Source: Oscillospiraceae bacterium (lineage in GTDB: Bacteria; Bacillota; Clostridia; Oscillospirales; Oscillospiraceae). Taken from it: a stretch of 45,408 nucleotides of DNA. The stretch covers positions 1 to 45,408 of the forward strand of contig JAFQUN010000048.1 in the NCBI GenBank assembly GCA_017408525.1, written 5' to 3'. The notes below the pieces were generated by a model. It ran no database searches and was not told the DNA's origin. It saw only the letters and a program-made list of their open reading frames with translations. How positions within the stretch are numbered: position 1 is the first letter of the stretch; each line of letters opens with the position of its first letter. A program made the translations under genes and the position numbers. This document shows positions 7,454-16,082 of the stretch, piece after piece.

Positions 7454-8428
7454 ATGGAACAAACGCTTGACAAGCGGCGCATCGGCTATATACTCATCGC
7501 CATCGCTGCCGTTACCTACAGTACAACGGAGATCGCCATCGGCAGCCTAAACGGCGTTTTTGCGCCCATGCAGCTGACGGTGGAGCGCGTGCTCGGCGGC
7601 GCGCTGGCGCTGCTTCCTTTCACTGTGCGCGACCTTCGCAAAAGTAAGGTGCGTCTTACGCGCGGCGACGCATTGTATTTCGCGCTTATCGGATTTTTGA
7701 CCGTCGCGCTGCACATGACATTTTTGCAGCTTGCCATTATGAACGCAAGCGCGTCGGCTGTTGCCGCGATCTACTCGGGCAATGCCATCTTCGCTGCCAT
7801 TGCCGCGTATTTCATCCTGCGTGAGCCGCTGCGCCGGCGCAACATCGCGGCGCTCGCGCTGGAGCTTATCGGCATTTTGATCCTTGTCGACCCCTTCCAT
7901 CCGCAGATGAGCATGACGGGCTTTGTGCATACCATGCTTGCAACTGTTTTGTTTGGCATTTACGGTGTTTTGAGCAAGCTGCGCATCGAAAAATTCGGCA
8001 GCATCGCAACGTCGTGCTTTGCGCTCATTTTCGGTGGGGCGGAGCTTTTGGCGGTCCTCCTTTTGGGAAAGCTTGCGCCGGTTGCCGCGTTTTACGAGCG
8101 CATCGGGCTTTCCATCTATGCCGACGTGCCGTTTTTTACAGGCTTTACGCTGCGCTCCACGCTGATTTTCCTCTACATCTGTGTTGTCGTAACAGGATGC
8201 GGCTTCCTCCTCATGACGCGCGCGGTGGAGTACACCTCTGCAACGGAGGCGTCGTTCATCTATTTTGCAAAGCCGGTCATCGCGACGATCTTCGCCGCTG
8301 TGCTCATGGGTGACAAAGTGACGCTACATCACGCGATAGGGCTTTGCTTTTTTGCCGCAGCGTCGCTTGTCGTACTGATCCCGACGATGCGGGAGCTTCG
8401 TGCGCATCGAGCGCAGAACGGATCATAA
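7454..8428 (+). CDS. EamA/DMT family transporter
   Basis: A 324-residue protein with ten predicted membrane segments in two five-helix EamA repeats. The first repeat ends in an inner pair typical of DMT exporters (ASASAVAAIYSGNAIFAAIAAYF). The second repeat carries EYTSATEASFIYFAKPVIATIF, the usual EamA C-terminal signature. ATG at 7454 is chosen from AAAGGAG eight bases upstream; an in-frame start at 7421 lacks one. DMT proteins export or import amino acids, nucleosides and drugs; no substrate can be assigned. A strong terminator follows. Confidence 0.88.
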   Translation: MEQTLDKRRIGYILIAIAAVTYSTTEIAIGSLNGVFAPMQLTVERVLGGALALLPFTVRDLRKSKVRLTRGDALYFALIGFLTVALHMTFLQLAIMNASASAVAAIYSGNAIFAAIAAYFILREPLRRRNIAALALELIGILILVDPFHPQMSMTGFVHTMLATVLFGIYGVLSKLRIEKFGSIATSCFALIFGGAELLAVLLLGKLAPVAAFYERIGLSIYADVPFFTGFTLRSTLIFLYICVVVTGCGFLLMTRAVEYTSATEASFIYFAKPVIATIFAAVLMGDKVTLHHAIGLCFFAAASLVVLIPTMRELRAHRAQNGS

Positions 8429-8466
8429 AGGATCCCTGCGCTGATGCCCCGGATCATATGAACAGC

Positions 8467-8515
8467 AAAAACGCCCCTCTGATGCAGGAAAATGGTACTG
8501 CATCGGGGGCGTTTT
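8467..8515. terminator. Bidirectional terminator
   Basis: AAAACGCCCCTCTGATGCAG / CTGCATCGGGGGCGTTTT with a 9-10 base loop, between the convergent EamA and ABC-permease genes. Read in reverse, the core GATGCAGT...TTTCCTGCATCAG resembles the terminator at 3941-3996. Confidence 0.85.
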
Positions 8516-8570
8516 GTCTGTCGTTCTTCCTTTGGCGGAAGGGCACGGGATGGTGGCAGGATTCTTTTTG

Positions 8571-9512
8571 CTATTCTTTCTGTGCCGTTGTGTTTGTGCG
8601 GAGCGTCGTTTTCTTCCGCTGCCCGCGCACAACGACATAGACCATCATCACAACGGTGATGAGATAGGGGATGATGGAGGTAAGGTCGGAGCTTATGTAG
8701 CTTTGCAGGCGATAGCCCAGTGCATCGAAAAAGCCGAACATCAGCGCCGCGATGTACGCTTTTGCGGGGTTCGCCGCACCGAAGATGACGCAGGCGAAGG
8801 CGATGTATCCGCGCGAATTGCTCATCCCTTCAACAAACGAGCCGTTGAGATAGCCGAGCGACAGATGTGCGCCGGCGAGACCGCAGCAGATACCGCACAG
8901 GATGCTGGCGATCCACTTCATGCGCTCGGGGCTGATGCCCGCCGTGCGGAGCGTCTCCGGCTTTTCACCCGCCGCGCGGATCCAGAAGCCGCAGGGCGTT
9001 TTGTAGACAAACACCCACATCAGCGCGACAAGCCCCCATGTGAGGTAGATAAAAAACGAGTTGTCGTTCAATATCTCGCCGAAAAACGGGATCGCATCGA
9101 GAAAATCGAGGTGCACGGTCGGAAGGTGCGCGATATCGTGTCCCGACGTACCGGAAAGACCGAAAATCGAGCGCGAGAGATACGCCGTAAGCCCCGCTGC
9201 AAACGTATTGAGCGCGCAGCCGATGATAAACTCATCGCTTTTGAACTTCACAACAAAAAGTGCGAAGAAAAGCCCCACAGCGACCCCAAGCAGGACCGCC
9301 GACGCAACACCCATCGCTGCGCTTGCGCAAAGGTAACTTCCAAGGACGCCGATGAACGCGCCCATGAGGATCATGCCGTCCATACCGATGTTCATAATTC
9401 CCGCGTGCTCGGTCAAAAGTCCGCCCATCGCGGCGAGCGCAACGGGCGTTGCACTGCGGAGCATCTGGTTGAATGTGCCGGCGGAGAAAATGTGGCGCAA
9501 GATCTCATCCAT
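8571..9512 (-). CDS. ABC importer permease, BMP-associated (YufQ/NupQ-like)
   Basis: A 313-residue permease of the branched-chain/simple-sugar superfamily (BPD_transp_2). It contains the signature TPVALAAMGGLLTEHAGIMNIGMDGMILMGAF near the N-terminus, split across TM1-2. The start at 9512 (MDEILRH) is supported by GGAGGGAGG; the longer ORF back to 9665 would overlap the neighbouring permease heavily. It overlaps the upstream permease gene by eight bases, indicating translational coupling. With the partner permease, a double-ATPase subunit and a BMP lipoprotein it forms an importer of the type that takes up nucleosides in B. subtilis (YufNOPQ) and Streptococcus (RnsBACD). It is the last gene of the operon. 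Confidence 0.85.
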   Translation of the reverse strand: MDEILRHIFSAGTFNQMLRSATPVALAAMGGLLTEHAGIMNIGMDGMILMGAFIGVLGSYLCASAAMGVASAVLLGVAVGLFFALFVVKFKSDEFIIGCALNTFAAGLTAYLSRSIFGLSGTSGHDIAHLPTVHLDFLDAIPFFGEILNDNSFFIYLTWGLVALMWVFVYKTPCGFWIRAAGEKPETLRTAGISPERMKWIASILCGICCGLAGAHLSLGYLNGSFVEGMSNSRGYIAFACVIFGAANPAKAYIAALMFGFFDALGYRLQSYISSDLTSIIPYLITVVMMVYVVVRGQRKKTTLRTNTTAQKE

Positions 9513-10605
9513 TTCTCGCACCTCCCTCCGCAAGACGCGCGCGCGCCTCTTTCTGCGCCGTGCGCTTTGCAGCCGCTGCGCGTACCGACGCGGCGATGCC
9601 GCGCTGCGCTGCCATGAAGAAAATGATGACCGTCTGCAAAATGAGATAGATCTGGTTCGGAACACCGGCGTTTGCCTCCATCCCCGCCGCGCCGATCTTC
9701 AAAAACGCGAAAAAGAGGCTCATCAAAATGATGCCCGCCGGATTATACTGTGTGATCATGGCGACCATCATACCATCAAAATAATATTCGTTGCTGATGC
9801 TCGATTTGAAGATATGCTCCGCACCATAGACGCGGAACATGCCGACCGCACCGCACATCGCGCCGGAGACAAGCATGGCAAGGATGACGATGGTATCGGT
9901 TTTCAGTCCCGCAAAGCGCGCAAAGCGCGGATTCTGCCCTGTAAGACGCATCTCATAGCCGACGCTTGTTTTCTGCATGATGTACCACACCAAAAACGCG
10001 ATGACCGCCGAGGCAAAGATCGCCGAGGAGAGCTTCGACCCTGCAATTGGACGGGCAAGCCAATAGCCCTGCGCGAGATTTTCCGTTCCCGCGATGATGT
10101 TGGGGTTGGAGTTGCGCCACGGACCCTTTGCAAGATACTGGCAGATGTAGATGGCGACGGTATTGAGCATGATGGTGGTGATGACTTCGTTGACCTTGAG
10201 CTTGACCTTCAAAACGCCGGGGACGAACGCGTATGCGCCGCCCATCGCCATCGCCGCAAGTGCAGCGCACACGATCACAACGATCTTCGGACTCCCCTCC
10301 ATCGCAACGCCCACCTGCGCGGCAACGACCGCGCCGAGGAGAAGCTGTCCCTCGCCGCCGACATTGAAGATGCCCGCGCGAGAGCCGACGGCACACGCAA
10401 GTCCGCAGATACAAAGCACCATCGCGTACTCGAGCGTGTCACCGATGTGGCGCGCGTTCGACAGTGAACCCTTGACCATCTCCGTATACGCATTGAGCGG
10501 TGCGTGACCGGAGACTGCGAGGATGAGCGCGCCGATCAAAAAGGCAAGCGCGATGCTCAAAAGCAGCGATGCCGCGTAGCCGAGGTCAATTTTGCGCCTT
10601 TGCAT
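9505..10605 (-). CDS. ABC importer permease, BMP-associated (YufP/NupP-like)
   Basis: A 366-residue membrane protein of the same superfamily as its neighbour, with the typical LACAVGSRAGIFNVGGEGQL segment near residues 69-88 and about ten hydrophobic segments. The C-terminal tail after residue 340 is long, Ala/Arg/Lys-rich and presumably cytoplasmic. Its start overlaps the end of the ATPase gene by 20 bases. The pair of unequal permeases, one around 310 and one around 365 residues, is characteristic of BMP-type nucleoside importers. Substrate assignment is by family and operon context only. Confidence 0.85.
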   Translation of the reverse strand: MQRRKIDLGYAASLLLSIALAFLIGALILAVSGHAPLNAYTEMVKGSLSNARHIGDTLEYAMVLCICGLACAVGSRAGIFNVGGEGQLLLGAVVAAQVGVAMEGSPKIVVIVCAALAAMAMGGAYAFVPGVLKVKLKVNEVITTIMLNTVAIYICQYLAKGPWRNSNPNIIAGTENLAQGYWLARPIAGSKLSSAIFASAVIAFLVWYIMQKTSVGYEMRLTGQNPRFARFAGLKTDTIVILAMLVSGAMCGAVGMFRVYGAEHIFKSSISNEYYFDGMMVAMITQYNPAGIILMSLFFAFLKIGAAGMEANAGVPNQIYLILQTVIIFFMAAQRGIAASVRAAAAKRTAQKEARARLAEGGARNG

Positions 10606-12136
10606 ACTGCGCCTCCTCTCTGCCGCTGCCGGTCATGTAATAGCCGATCTCCTCTTTTGTGATGGCATCCGCCGCAAATTCACCGGTGATCTCGCCTTCG
10701 TACATGGTGATGATGCGGTCGCTGAGGCGGAACACCTCGTCAAGGTCGGCGCTTGCAAGCAAAATGGCACAGCCCTCGTTTCGCTTTTTAATGATGTGCG
10801 AGTGGATGAACTCCATCGCGCCTACATCCACGCCGCGCGTCGGTTGGGAGATGATCAGCACGTTCGCGTCGAGCGAAAATTCGCGCGCGACGACGACTTT
10901 TTGCATATTGCCGCCCGACATCGAGCCGACCGTGGTATCCACACCCGCACCGCGGATGTCATACTCGTCGTAAAGCTGCTGCGTGTAGTCGCGGACAGCT
11001 TTCGTTTTTTGATGGAGACCCAAAATATTGAACCGTCTCTCCCTGTGCCGCCCGACAAGCAGATTGTCCGAAACGCTTGCTGCCGTCGAAACGCCCGTTG
11101 CGATACGGTCTTCGGGAATGTGTGAAAGTCCGCGCGCGCGGCGTGCCCCGGGGGAGCTTCCCGTCACATCCGCACCGCCAAGGAGAACGCGTCCGCTTTG
11201 CGCGCCGCGCATCCCCGTGACCGCCTCCAAAAGCTCGCTTTGCCCGTTGCCCTCGATGGCGGCGATGCCGAGCACCTCCCCCGCGCGGACGGTGAGCGAG
11301 AGGTCGCGCACGGCGGTAAGACCACGGTCATCGCAAACATTCAGCTTTTCAACGGCAAGCCGCACCTCGCCCGCTTCGCCCGCGCGGTCAAGGCGGCCGA
11401 GCAGTACCTCGCGCCCGACCATCATGGAAGCGAGCATTCGTTCATTGACGTTTTTCGTTTCCTCCACGCCAATGAGCCGCCCCTGCCGCATCACGCCGAC
11501 GCGGTCGCTGATCGCCATGACCTCATAGAGCTTGTGCGTGATGATGATGACGGTCATATTTTTCTCGCGCACGATGCGGCGGATAACGGCGAAAAGCTCA
11601 TCTGTCTCCTGCGGCGTGAGCACGGCAGTCGGCTCGTCGAGAATGAGGATGTCCGCGCCGCGGTAGAGCGTTTTCAATATCTCCACACGCTGCTGCAAGC
11701 CGACGCTGATCTCCCGCACGACGGCGGTGGGGTCAACCGTGAGCGCATACTCCCGGGCAAGACGCTGCGCCTCAGACACTGCGGCGCGGTCGTCGAAAAG
11801 AACGCCGAACTTCCTCGGCTCACGGCTCAAAACGATGTTTTGCGCGACGGTGAAGGATGGAACAAGCATAAAATGCTGGTGTACCATGCCGATGCCGCGT
11901 GCGATCGCGTCTTTGGGACTGAAGCGTTCCACGCGCTCACCGCGTACAGTCAGCGTTCCGCCGGTCGGCTCATTGATGCCGTAAAGGATCTTCATAAGCG
12001 TCGATTTGCCTGCGCCGTTTTCACCGACAAGTGCAAAGACCTCCCCGCGCCGAATGTCGAGCGAAACATCGTCGTTTGCAAGGACGCCGGGAAATTCCAT
12101 GCTGATGTGCTCAAATTTTACAACTGTCTCCTGCAA
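10586..12136 (-). CDS. ABC importer ATPase with two nucleotide-binding domains (YufO/NupO-like)
   Basis: A 516-residue ATPase with two ABC domains. The first has Walker A GENGAGKST (about 37-45) and Walker B ILILDEPTAVLTP. The second has a degenerate Walker A (AIEGNGQSEL), signature MSGGNMQKVV and Walker B-like LIISQPTRGVD, as in sugar and nucleoside importer ATPases. The start codon is TTG (12136), with AAGGAGG ten bases upstream; no in-frame ATG fits better. Three hairpins separate it from the lipoprotein gene upstream, including a perfect 17-bp inverted repeat ending just before its ribosome site. This may set the ratio of binding protein to transporter. Confidence 0.88.
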   Translation of the reverse strand: MQETVVKFEHISMEFPGVLANDDVSLDIRRGEVFALVGENGAGKSTLMKILYGINEPTGGTLTVRGERVERFSPKDAIARGIGMVHQHFMLVPSFTVAQNIVLSREPRKFGVLFDDRAAVSEAQRLAREYALTVDPTAVVREISVGLQQRVEILKTLYRGADILILDEPTAVLTPQETDELFAVIRRIVREKNMTVIIITHKLYEVMAISDRVGVMRQGRLIGVEETKNVNERMLASMMVGREVLLGRLDRAGEAGEVRLAVEKLNVCDDRGLTAVRDLSLTVRAGEVLGIAAIEGNGQSELLEAVTGMRGAQSGRVLLGGADVTGSSPGARRARGLSHIPEDRIATGVSTAASVSDNLLVGRHRERRFNILGLHQKTKAVRDYTQQLYDEYDIRGAGVDTTVGSMSGGNMQKVVVAREFSLDANVLIISQPTRGVDVGAMEFIHSHIIKKRNEGCAILLASADLDEVFRLSDRIITMYEGEITGEFAADAITKEEIGYYMTGSGREEAQYAKAQN

Positions 12137-12156
12137 TCAAAAATCGCCTCCTTAGC

Positions 12157-12193
12157 AAAATGGTGTGACATTTGCTAAATGTCACACCATTTT
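12157..12193. repeat. Perfect 17-bp inverted repeat next to the ATPase ribosome site
   Basis: AAAATGGTGTGACATTT (12157-12173), GCT, AAATGTCACACCATTTT (12177-12193). On the minus transcript the hairpin ends three bases before AAGGAGG of the ATPase gene. It could be an mRNA-stabilising or attenuating hairpin, or a protein-binding operator. Confidence 0.8.
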
Positions 12194-12207
12194 CAGCTTG
12201 TCAAAAA

Positions 12208-12275
12208 GGGTCTCACCGAGTTTCGCCGCTTTGCGGCGAAAAACTCAAAAAAGATGCTTTGCATCTTTTTTGAAA
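12208..12275 (-). terminator. Two tandem hairpins after the BMP lipoprotein gene
   Basis: On the minus strand: CAAAAAAGATGC/GCATCTTTTTTG (13 bp with flanking bases), then GAGTTTTTCGCCGC/GCGGCGAAACTC. The first, 12 bases after the stop at 12288, ends in a T-run and resembles an intrinsic terminator. Some transcription probably passes on to the ATPase and permease genes. The second hairpin and its flank GGTGAGACCC faintly resemble the 3' part of repeat family B. Confidence 0.65.
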
Positions 12276-12287
12276 GCCCCAAGGTGA

Positions 12288-13322
12288 TCAGCGGGTCGTT
12301 TCGACAACGATGCTGCCGTCAACGATGGACGCCTTGAGCGATTCGACCTCAGCCTTGATCTCATCGGAGACCTGCTGGGTGGCACCCTCGTCGCCGTAGC
12401 CGACGCCGACGTAGCCGTTGGACATATCGGCGACCCAAGTGGTGCCCCACAGGGACTTGTCACCGCCGACATACGCCTTCACGGCGTCGTAGATGGAGGT
12501 GCCGACTTCCTTCATCATCGAGCAGATGATGACGTCGTCCGCGATGTACTTCTGGTCGCTGTCAACACCGATGGCATAGAAGCCGCGCTCCGCGCCCGCT
12601 TCAAACACGCCGTCGCCGCACTTGGAGGCGATCTGGAAGATCACGTCCGCGCCCTTGTCATTGAGGGTGATGGCACACTCTTTGCCGATGGCGGGATCGT
12701 CATAGGTATTGGAGTAGATGGTCTCGACCTTGATATCGGCATTGGCGTGCTTGGCACCCTGCGTAAAGCCGACGATAAAGTCGTTGATGGTTGCGCTGTC
12801 CTCACCGCCGACGGCGCCGACAACACCGCTTTCGGACATCTTCGCGGCAACGTAGCCAACGAGGAAGGAGCCCTCATTCTGGGCATAGGTGATGTTCAGG
12901 ACATTGGAGACAGGAGCGGAGGTGGCGTTGTCGATCCAGATGAAGTCAACGTCAGGATACTCGGGTGCGATGGTCTCAATGTTGTAGAACTCCCAGCCGA
13001 CGGCAACGACGATCTTGGCACTGTCGGCTGCGTTGCGCAGCTGCTGGTCGTGGTTTTCGTTGTTGCACTCGATGGTCTTGACGTCGATCTTTTCAAAATC
13101 GGCGGCAAGACGGTCAACACCTGCCTTGGAGGAGTCGTAGAACGAGCGGTCGCCGAACGTTCCGGCGACGACAAGCGCGACGGCGAGCTTGTCCTCCGTC
13201 TGTGCGGCATCATTCGTGCCGGACGGGGTTTCACCCTGTGTGTCGGTGCCGGTCGTGCCGCCGCAGGCGGCGAGCGCAAGCGTCATCACAAGGGCGAGGA
13301 GCATTGCGAGAAGCTTTTTCAT
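12288..13322 (-). CDS. BMP family ABC transporter substrate-binding lipoprotein
   Basis: A 344-residue secreted lipoprotein. It starts at 13322 (MKKLLAMLLALVMTLALAAC) with a signal peptide and lipobox LAAC, Cys at position 20, and GAGGAAA upstream. A Gly/Thr-rich linker follows, then the Bmp/PnrA fold with the family pattern ALVVAGTFGDRSFYDSSKAG near residues 54-73. Relatives (PnrA of Treponema, BmpA of Borrelia, YufN of Bacillus) bind purine nucleosides. Some clostridial members may bind other ligands, so the substrate is a family-level prediction. It is the first gene of the importer operon and has its own good promoter. Confidence 0.9.
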   Translation of the reverse strand: MKKLLAMLLALVMTLALAACGGTTGTDTQGETPSGTNDAAQTEDKLAVALVVAGTFGDRSFYDSSKAGVDRLAADFEKIDVKTIECNNENHDQQLRNAADSAKIVVAVGWEFYNIETIAPEYPDVDFIWIDNATSAPVSNVLNITYAQNEGSFLVGYVAAKMSESGVVGAVGGEDSATINDFIVGFTQGAKHANADIKVETIYSNTYDDPAIGKECAITLNDKGADVIFQIASKCGDGVFEAGAERGFYAIGVDSDQKYIADDVIICSMMKEVGTSIYDAVKAYVGGDKSLWGTTWVADMSNGYVGVGYGDEGATQQVSDEIKAEVESLKASIVDGSIVVETTR

Positions 13323-13390
13323 GGTGTTTCCTCTTTTCATTCTTCTTCCAAAATTTGACATCGTGCCAAAAAACGACACGCATCATTACA

Positions 13391-13418
13391 ATTATACTCA
13401 TCCGCACAAAAATAGCAA
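13391..13418 (-). promoter_or_regulatory. Sigma-A promoter of the BMP-ABC operon
   Basis: On the minus strand: TTGCTA (13418-13413), 16-base spacer, TATAAT (13396-13391), about 70 bases before the lipoprotein start. The leader is short and I see no riboswitch. Confidence 0.75.
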
Positions 13419-13496
13419 GGGGCATTTTGCGTTTTCACACGTTTGTCTGCCGCAACGCCTGCAAACGGGTCCATCCCGCATGCATCCGGAGATGTC

Positions 13497-13530
13497 GGTG
13501 GGATATTGCGCGGCAGCGCAATATCCCACC
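13497..13530. terminator. Hairpin downstream of htpG
   Basis: GGTGGGATATTGCGC (13497-13511), loop GGCA, GCGCAATATCCCACC (13516-13530): a 15-bp perfect stem seven bases after the htpG stop. On the minus strand no T-run follows; on the plus strand it is followed by CATTTTATT. Confidence 0.65.
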
Positions 13531-13537
13531 CATTTTA

Positions 13538-15430
13538 TTATTTCATCAAGCTGCACACAAGATCGGTATACTCGCCCGGGTCTTCAAGCTCCAACCCCGC
13601 GATAAGCGCCGCCTGGTCGCAGAGGATCTTCGCGTAGGTGGCTGCCTTTTCGCGGTCGGACTCCATCGCCGCTTCGAGCGCCGCAAAGGCAGGATGGTCG
13701 GCGTTGAGTTCCAAAATGCGCCCCACCGCAAAGGGAACCTCCGGCTGCACGGCGCGCATATACTTTTCCATTTCAAAGCTCATGCCTTCGCCCGCCGTCA
13801 TGCAGACAGGGTGGGTCTTGAGGCGCTTGGAGAGGCGCACCTCGCGCACGCGGTCACCAAGCGTTTCCTTGACGAAGTCGAGGACGCTCTTCTTCTCTTC
13901 GGAGGCGTTCTCCTCTTTGTCCTTTTCATCGCCAAGCTCCAAATCGCCGTCAACGACCGAGCGCAGCGGCTTTTCTGCGTAGCTTCCGATGACCTGCACG
14001 GCAAATTCGTCAATGTCCTCGGTAAGATACAAAATCTCCCAGTTCTTCTCCTTCAAAAGCTCCGTCTGCGGCAGGCGGTCGATCTGGGCAACAGACGTGC
14101 CGGGTGCGTAGTAGATATACTTTTGCTCCTCGCTCATGCGGTCAACGTATTCGCGAAGCGAAACGAGCTTTTTCTCCGTAGAGGAATAGTACAAAAGAAG
14201 TTCGCAAAGCGCATCTTTGTCGCTTGCGCCGCCGCGTGCCGAGCCGAGTACGCCGTATTTGAGCGAGCGTCCGAACGAGTGAAAGAACGCCTCGTAGCTC
14301 TCGCGTTCCTCGCGCATGAGCTTTTCGAGATCGCCGCGGATCTTCTTTTCAAGGCTCGTTGCGATGACTTTGAGCTGACGGTCATGCTGCAAAAGCTCGC
14401 GCGAGATGTTCAGCGACAGGTCGGGCGAATCGACAACGCCGCGCACGAAGCGAAGATAGTCGGGCAGAAGGTCCGAGCAGTCTTCCATGATGAGAACGCC
14501 GGCGCTGTAAAGCTGCAAGCCGCTCTTGTACTCCTCGGCGTAGTAATTGTACGGGCGCTGCGAGGGGACATAGACGAGTGCCTTGTACGTCACCGCGCCC
14601 TCGACGGAAACGGTGAGGATGCGGCGCGGCTTTTGCCAGTCATGGAACTTTTCCATGTAAAACTTTTCGTACTCCTCGTCTGTGACCTCGGAGCGCTTGC
14701 GCTGCCAGAGGGGGACCATAGAGTTGACGGTCTGCTCTTCGTAAACCGTTTCAAATTCCGGCTTGTCGTCGGGAGAACCCTCCTTGCGGCGGCTTTGCGG
14801 CAGCGTCATGCGAATGGGGTAGCGGATATAGTCGGAGTATTTGCGAACAAGCTGCGCAACGCGCTGCGCGTCAAGATACTCGCTGTACGTCTCCTCGCCC
14901 TCGTCTTCCTTGATGACCATGATGACGTCCGTTCCGACGCTCTCTTTTTCGCACTCGGTCACGGTATAGCCGTCCGCGCCGGCGGAGTGCCAGCGATACG
15001 CCTGCTCCGCGCCGTACTTGCGCGTGACGACCGTGATCTCGCTTGCGACCATAAACGCGGAGTAGAAGCCGACGCCGAACTGACCGATGATGTCCACGTC
15101 CGCACCCTCTTCGACCTCGTCACGGAACTTGAGCGAGCCGGACGAAGCGATCACGCCCAGGTGGTTTTCAAGGTCATCTTTGTCCATGCCGATACCGTTG
15201 TCGGAAACGGTGATGGTGCGCGTGTCGGCATCAATGCGAACGTCGATGCCGAAATCTTCGCGCCGAAGCTCGATCTTGTCATCGGTCAGCGAAAGATAGG
15301 CAAGCTTGTCCATTGCGTCGCTCGCGTTAGAGAGGATCTCTCGCAGAAATATCTCCTTGTGCGTATAGATAGAGTTGATCATCAGGTCAAGAAGCCGCTT
15401 TGACTCCGCCTTGAATTGCTTTTTTGCCAT
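13538..15430 (-). CDS. htpG: Molecular chaperone HtpG (Hsp90)
   Basis: A 630-residue cytosolic ATP-dependent chaperone, the usual bacterial length. The GHKL ATPase domain is at the N-terminus, with the catalytic Glu and Asn in REILSNASDAMDKL (about 30-43), the DNGIGM motif (about 76-81) and the lid/glycine segment IGQFGVGFYSAFMVA. The middle domain with catalytic Arg and the C-terminal dimerisation domain follow. ATG at 15430 is preceded by AAGGAGG. It is transcribed alone, divergent from the zinc-ribbon gene. No CIRCE-type inverted repeat was seen upstream, so HrcA control is not indicated. Confidence 0.97.
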   Translation of the reverse strand: MAKKQFKAESKRLLDLMINSIYTHKEIFLREILSNASDAMDKLAYLSLTDDKIELRREDFGIDVRIDADTRTITVSDNGIGMDKDDLENHLGVIASSGSLKFRDEVEEGADVDIIGQFGVGFYSAFMVASEITVVTRKYGAEQAYRWHSAGADGYTVTECEKESVGTDVIMVIKEDEGEETYSEYLDAQRVAQLVRKYSDYIRYPIRMTLPQSRRKEGSPDDKPEFETVYEEQTVNSMVPLWQRKRSEVTDEEYEKFYMEKFHDWQKPRRILTVSVEGAVTYKALVYVPSQRPYNYYAEEYKSGLQLYSAGVLIMEDCSDLLPDYLRFVRGVVDSPDLSLNISRELLQHDRQLKVIATSLEKKIRGDLEKLMREERESYEAFFHSFGRSLKYGVLGSARGGASDKDALCELLLYYSSTEKKLVSLREYVDRMSEEQKYIYYAPGTSVAQIDRLPQTELLKEKNWEILYLTEDIDEFAVQVIGSYAEKPLRSVVDGDLELGDEKDKEENASEEKKSVLDFVKETLGDRVREVRLSKRLKTHPVCMTAGEGMSFEMEKYMRAVQPEVPFAVGRILELNADHPAFAALEAAMESDREKAATYAKILCDQAALIAGLELEDPGEYTDLVCSLMK

Positions 15431-15466
15431 TTGTGGAAAACGCCTCCTTCAAAATTCATCTTCTCG

Positions 15467-15495
15467 ATTATAGCACTGCTGCACAACAAAGAAAA
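15467..15495 (-). promoter_or_regulatory. htpG: Possible htpG promoter
   Basis: A perfect -10 TATAAT on the minus strand (15472-15467) with only a weak -35 (TTTTCT) 17 bases upstream. The leader is about 30 bases. Confidence 0.45.
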
Positions 15496-15525
15496 TGACG
15501 AATTTGTAAAATTTCGCGCGCACAC

Positions 15526-15554
15526 TTTACGGCGGCGGAGATGCGCGGTAAAAT
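15526..15554 (+). promoter_or_regulatory. Putative promoter of the zinc-ribbon gene
   Basis: TTTACG (15526-15531), 17 bases, TAAAAT (15549-15554), followed by AAGGAAG and the ATG at 15588. Confidence 0.55.
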
Positions 15555-15587
15555 AGAGGCAGAAATTAAACACAAGGAAGTGTCTTT

Positions 15588-16004
15588 ATGGGTTTTATGT
15601 ATCGCCTGCGCGAAGCGCTCGCACGGTTTTTCTACGGACGCAACGGCGTGGATGCGCTCGGCTGGGCGCTGCTTTTCGCGCAGCTCGCGCTTTCGATGCT
15701 CTCCTCGCTTTTTGGCGGCGTGCTTGGACGCGTACTGAATTCGGTGGGACTTGTTTTCTGGTTTTTGCTGATTTTCCGTATGCTGTCGAAAAATCTCGGA
15801 AAGCGGCGCGAGGAAAACGCGCGGTTTCTGCGTTTTTGGAATCCCATCAAAGCGCGGCTCTCCAGTGCGGCGGCAAGGCGGCGTGACACGGCGCATAAGT
15901 ATTTCCGCTGCCGCTGCGGGGCGTATTGCCGTGTGCCGCGCGGTGTCGGCAAGGTGGAGATCACCTGCCCGAAGTGCGGGAGTAAAATTTTTGGGAAAAG
16001 CTGA
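15588..16004 (+). CDS. Small membrane protein with a C-terminal zinc ribbon
   Basis: A 138-residue protein not assignable to a characterised family. Residues about 20-65 form two hydrophobic segments (WALLFAQLALSMLSSLFGGV and SVGLVFWFLLIFRML). A basic stretch follows. The last 35 residues make a zinc-ribbon of the pattern CxCGxxCRVPRGVGKxxxxCPxCG, ending in IFGKS. The RVPRGxGK between the two cysteine pairs is common in short clostridial membrane proteins of unknown role. It sits alone between htpG (divergent) and the V-ATPase operon (convergent). The ribosome site AAGGAAG supports the start. Confidence 0.8.
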   Translation: MGFMYRLREALARFFYGRNGVDALGWALLFAQLALSMLSSLFGGVLGRVLNSVGLVFWFLLIFRMLSKNLGKRREENARFLRFWNPIKARLSSAAARRRDTAHKYFRCRCGAYCRVPRGVGKVEITCPKCGSKIFGKS

Positions 16005-16040
16005 TCTTTTCAAATAGAGGCTTCTTTTGAAAGTTTTTGC

Positions 16041-16080
16041 AAAAAAAGAATCCTGTCGCAAGGCGGCAGGATTCTTTTTT
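16041..16080. terminator. Bidirectional terminator
   Basis: AAAAAAGAATCCTGTCGC / GCGGCAGGATTCTTTTTT with loop AAG, one U-G pair. It separates the zinc-ribbon gene from the end of the convergent V-ATPase operon; the subunit D stop begins three bases later. Confidence 0.9.
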
Positions 16081-16082
16081 AT

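Noticed and set aside
15431-15587. CIRCE operator upstream of htpG
   Set aside because: No TTAGCACTC-N9-GAGTGCTAA inverted repeat is present on either strand.
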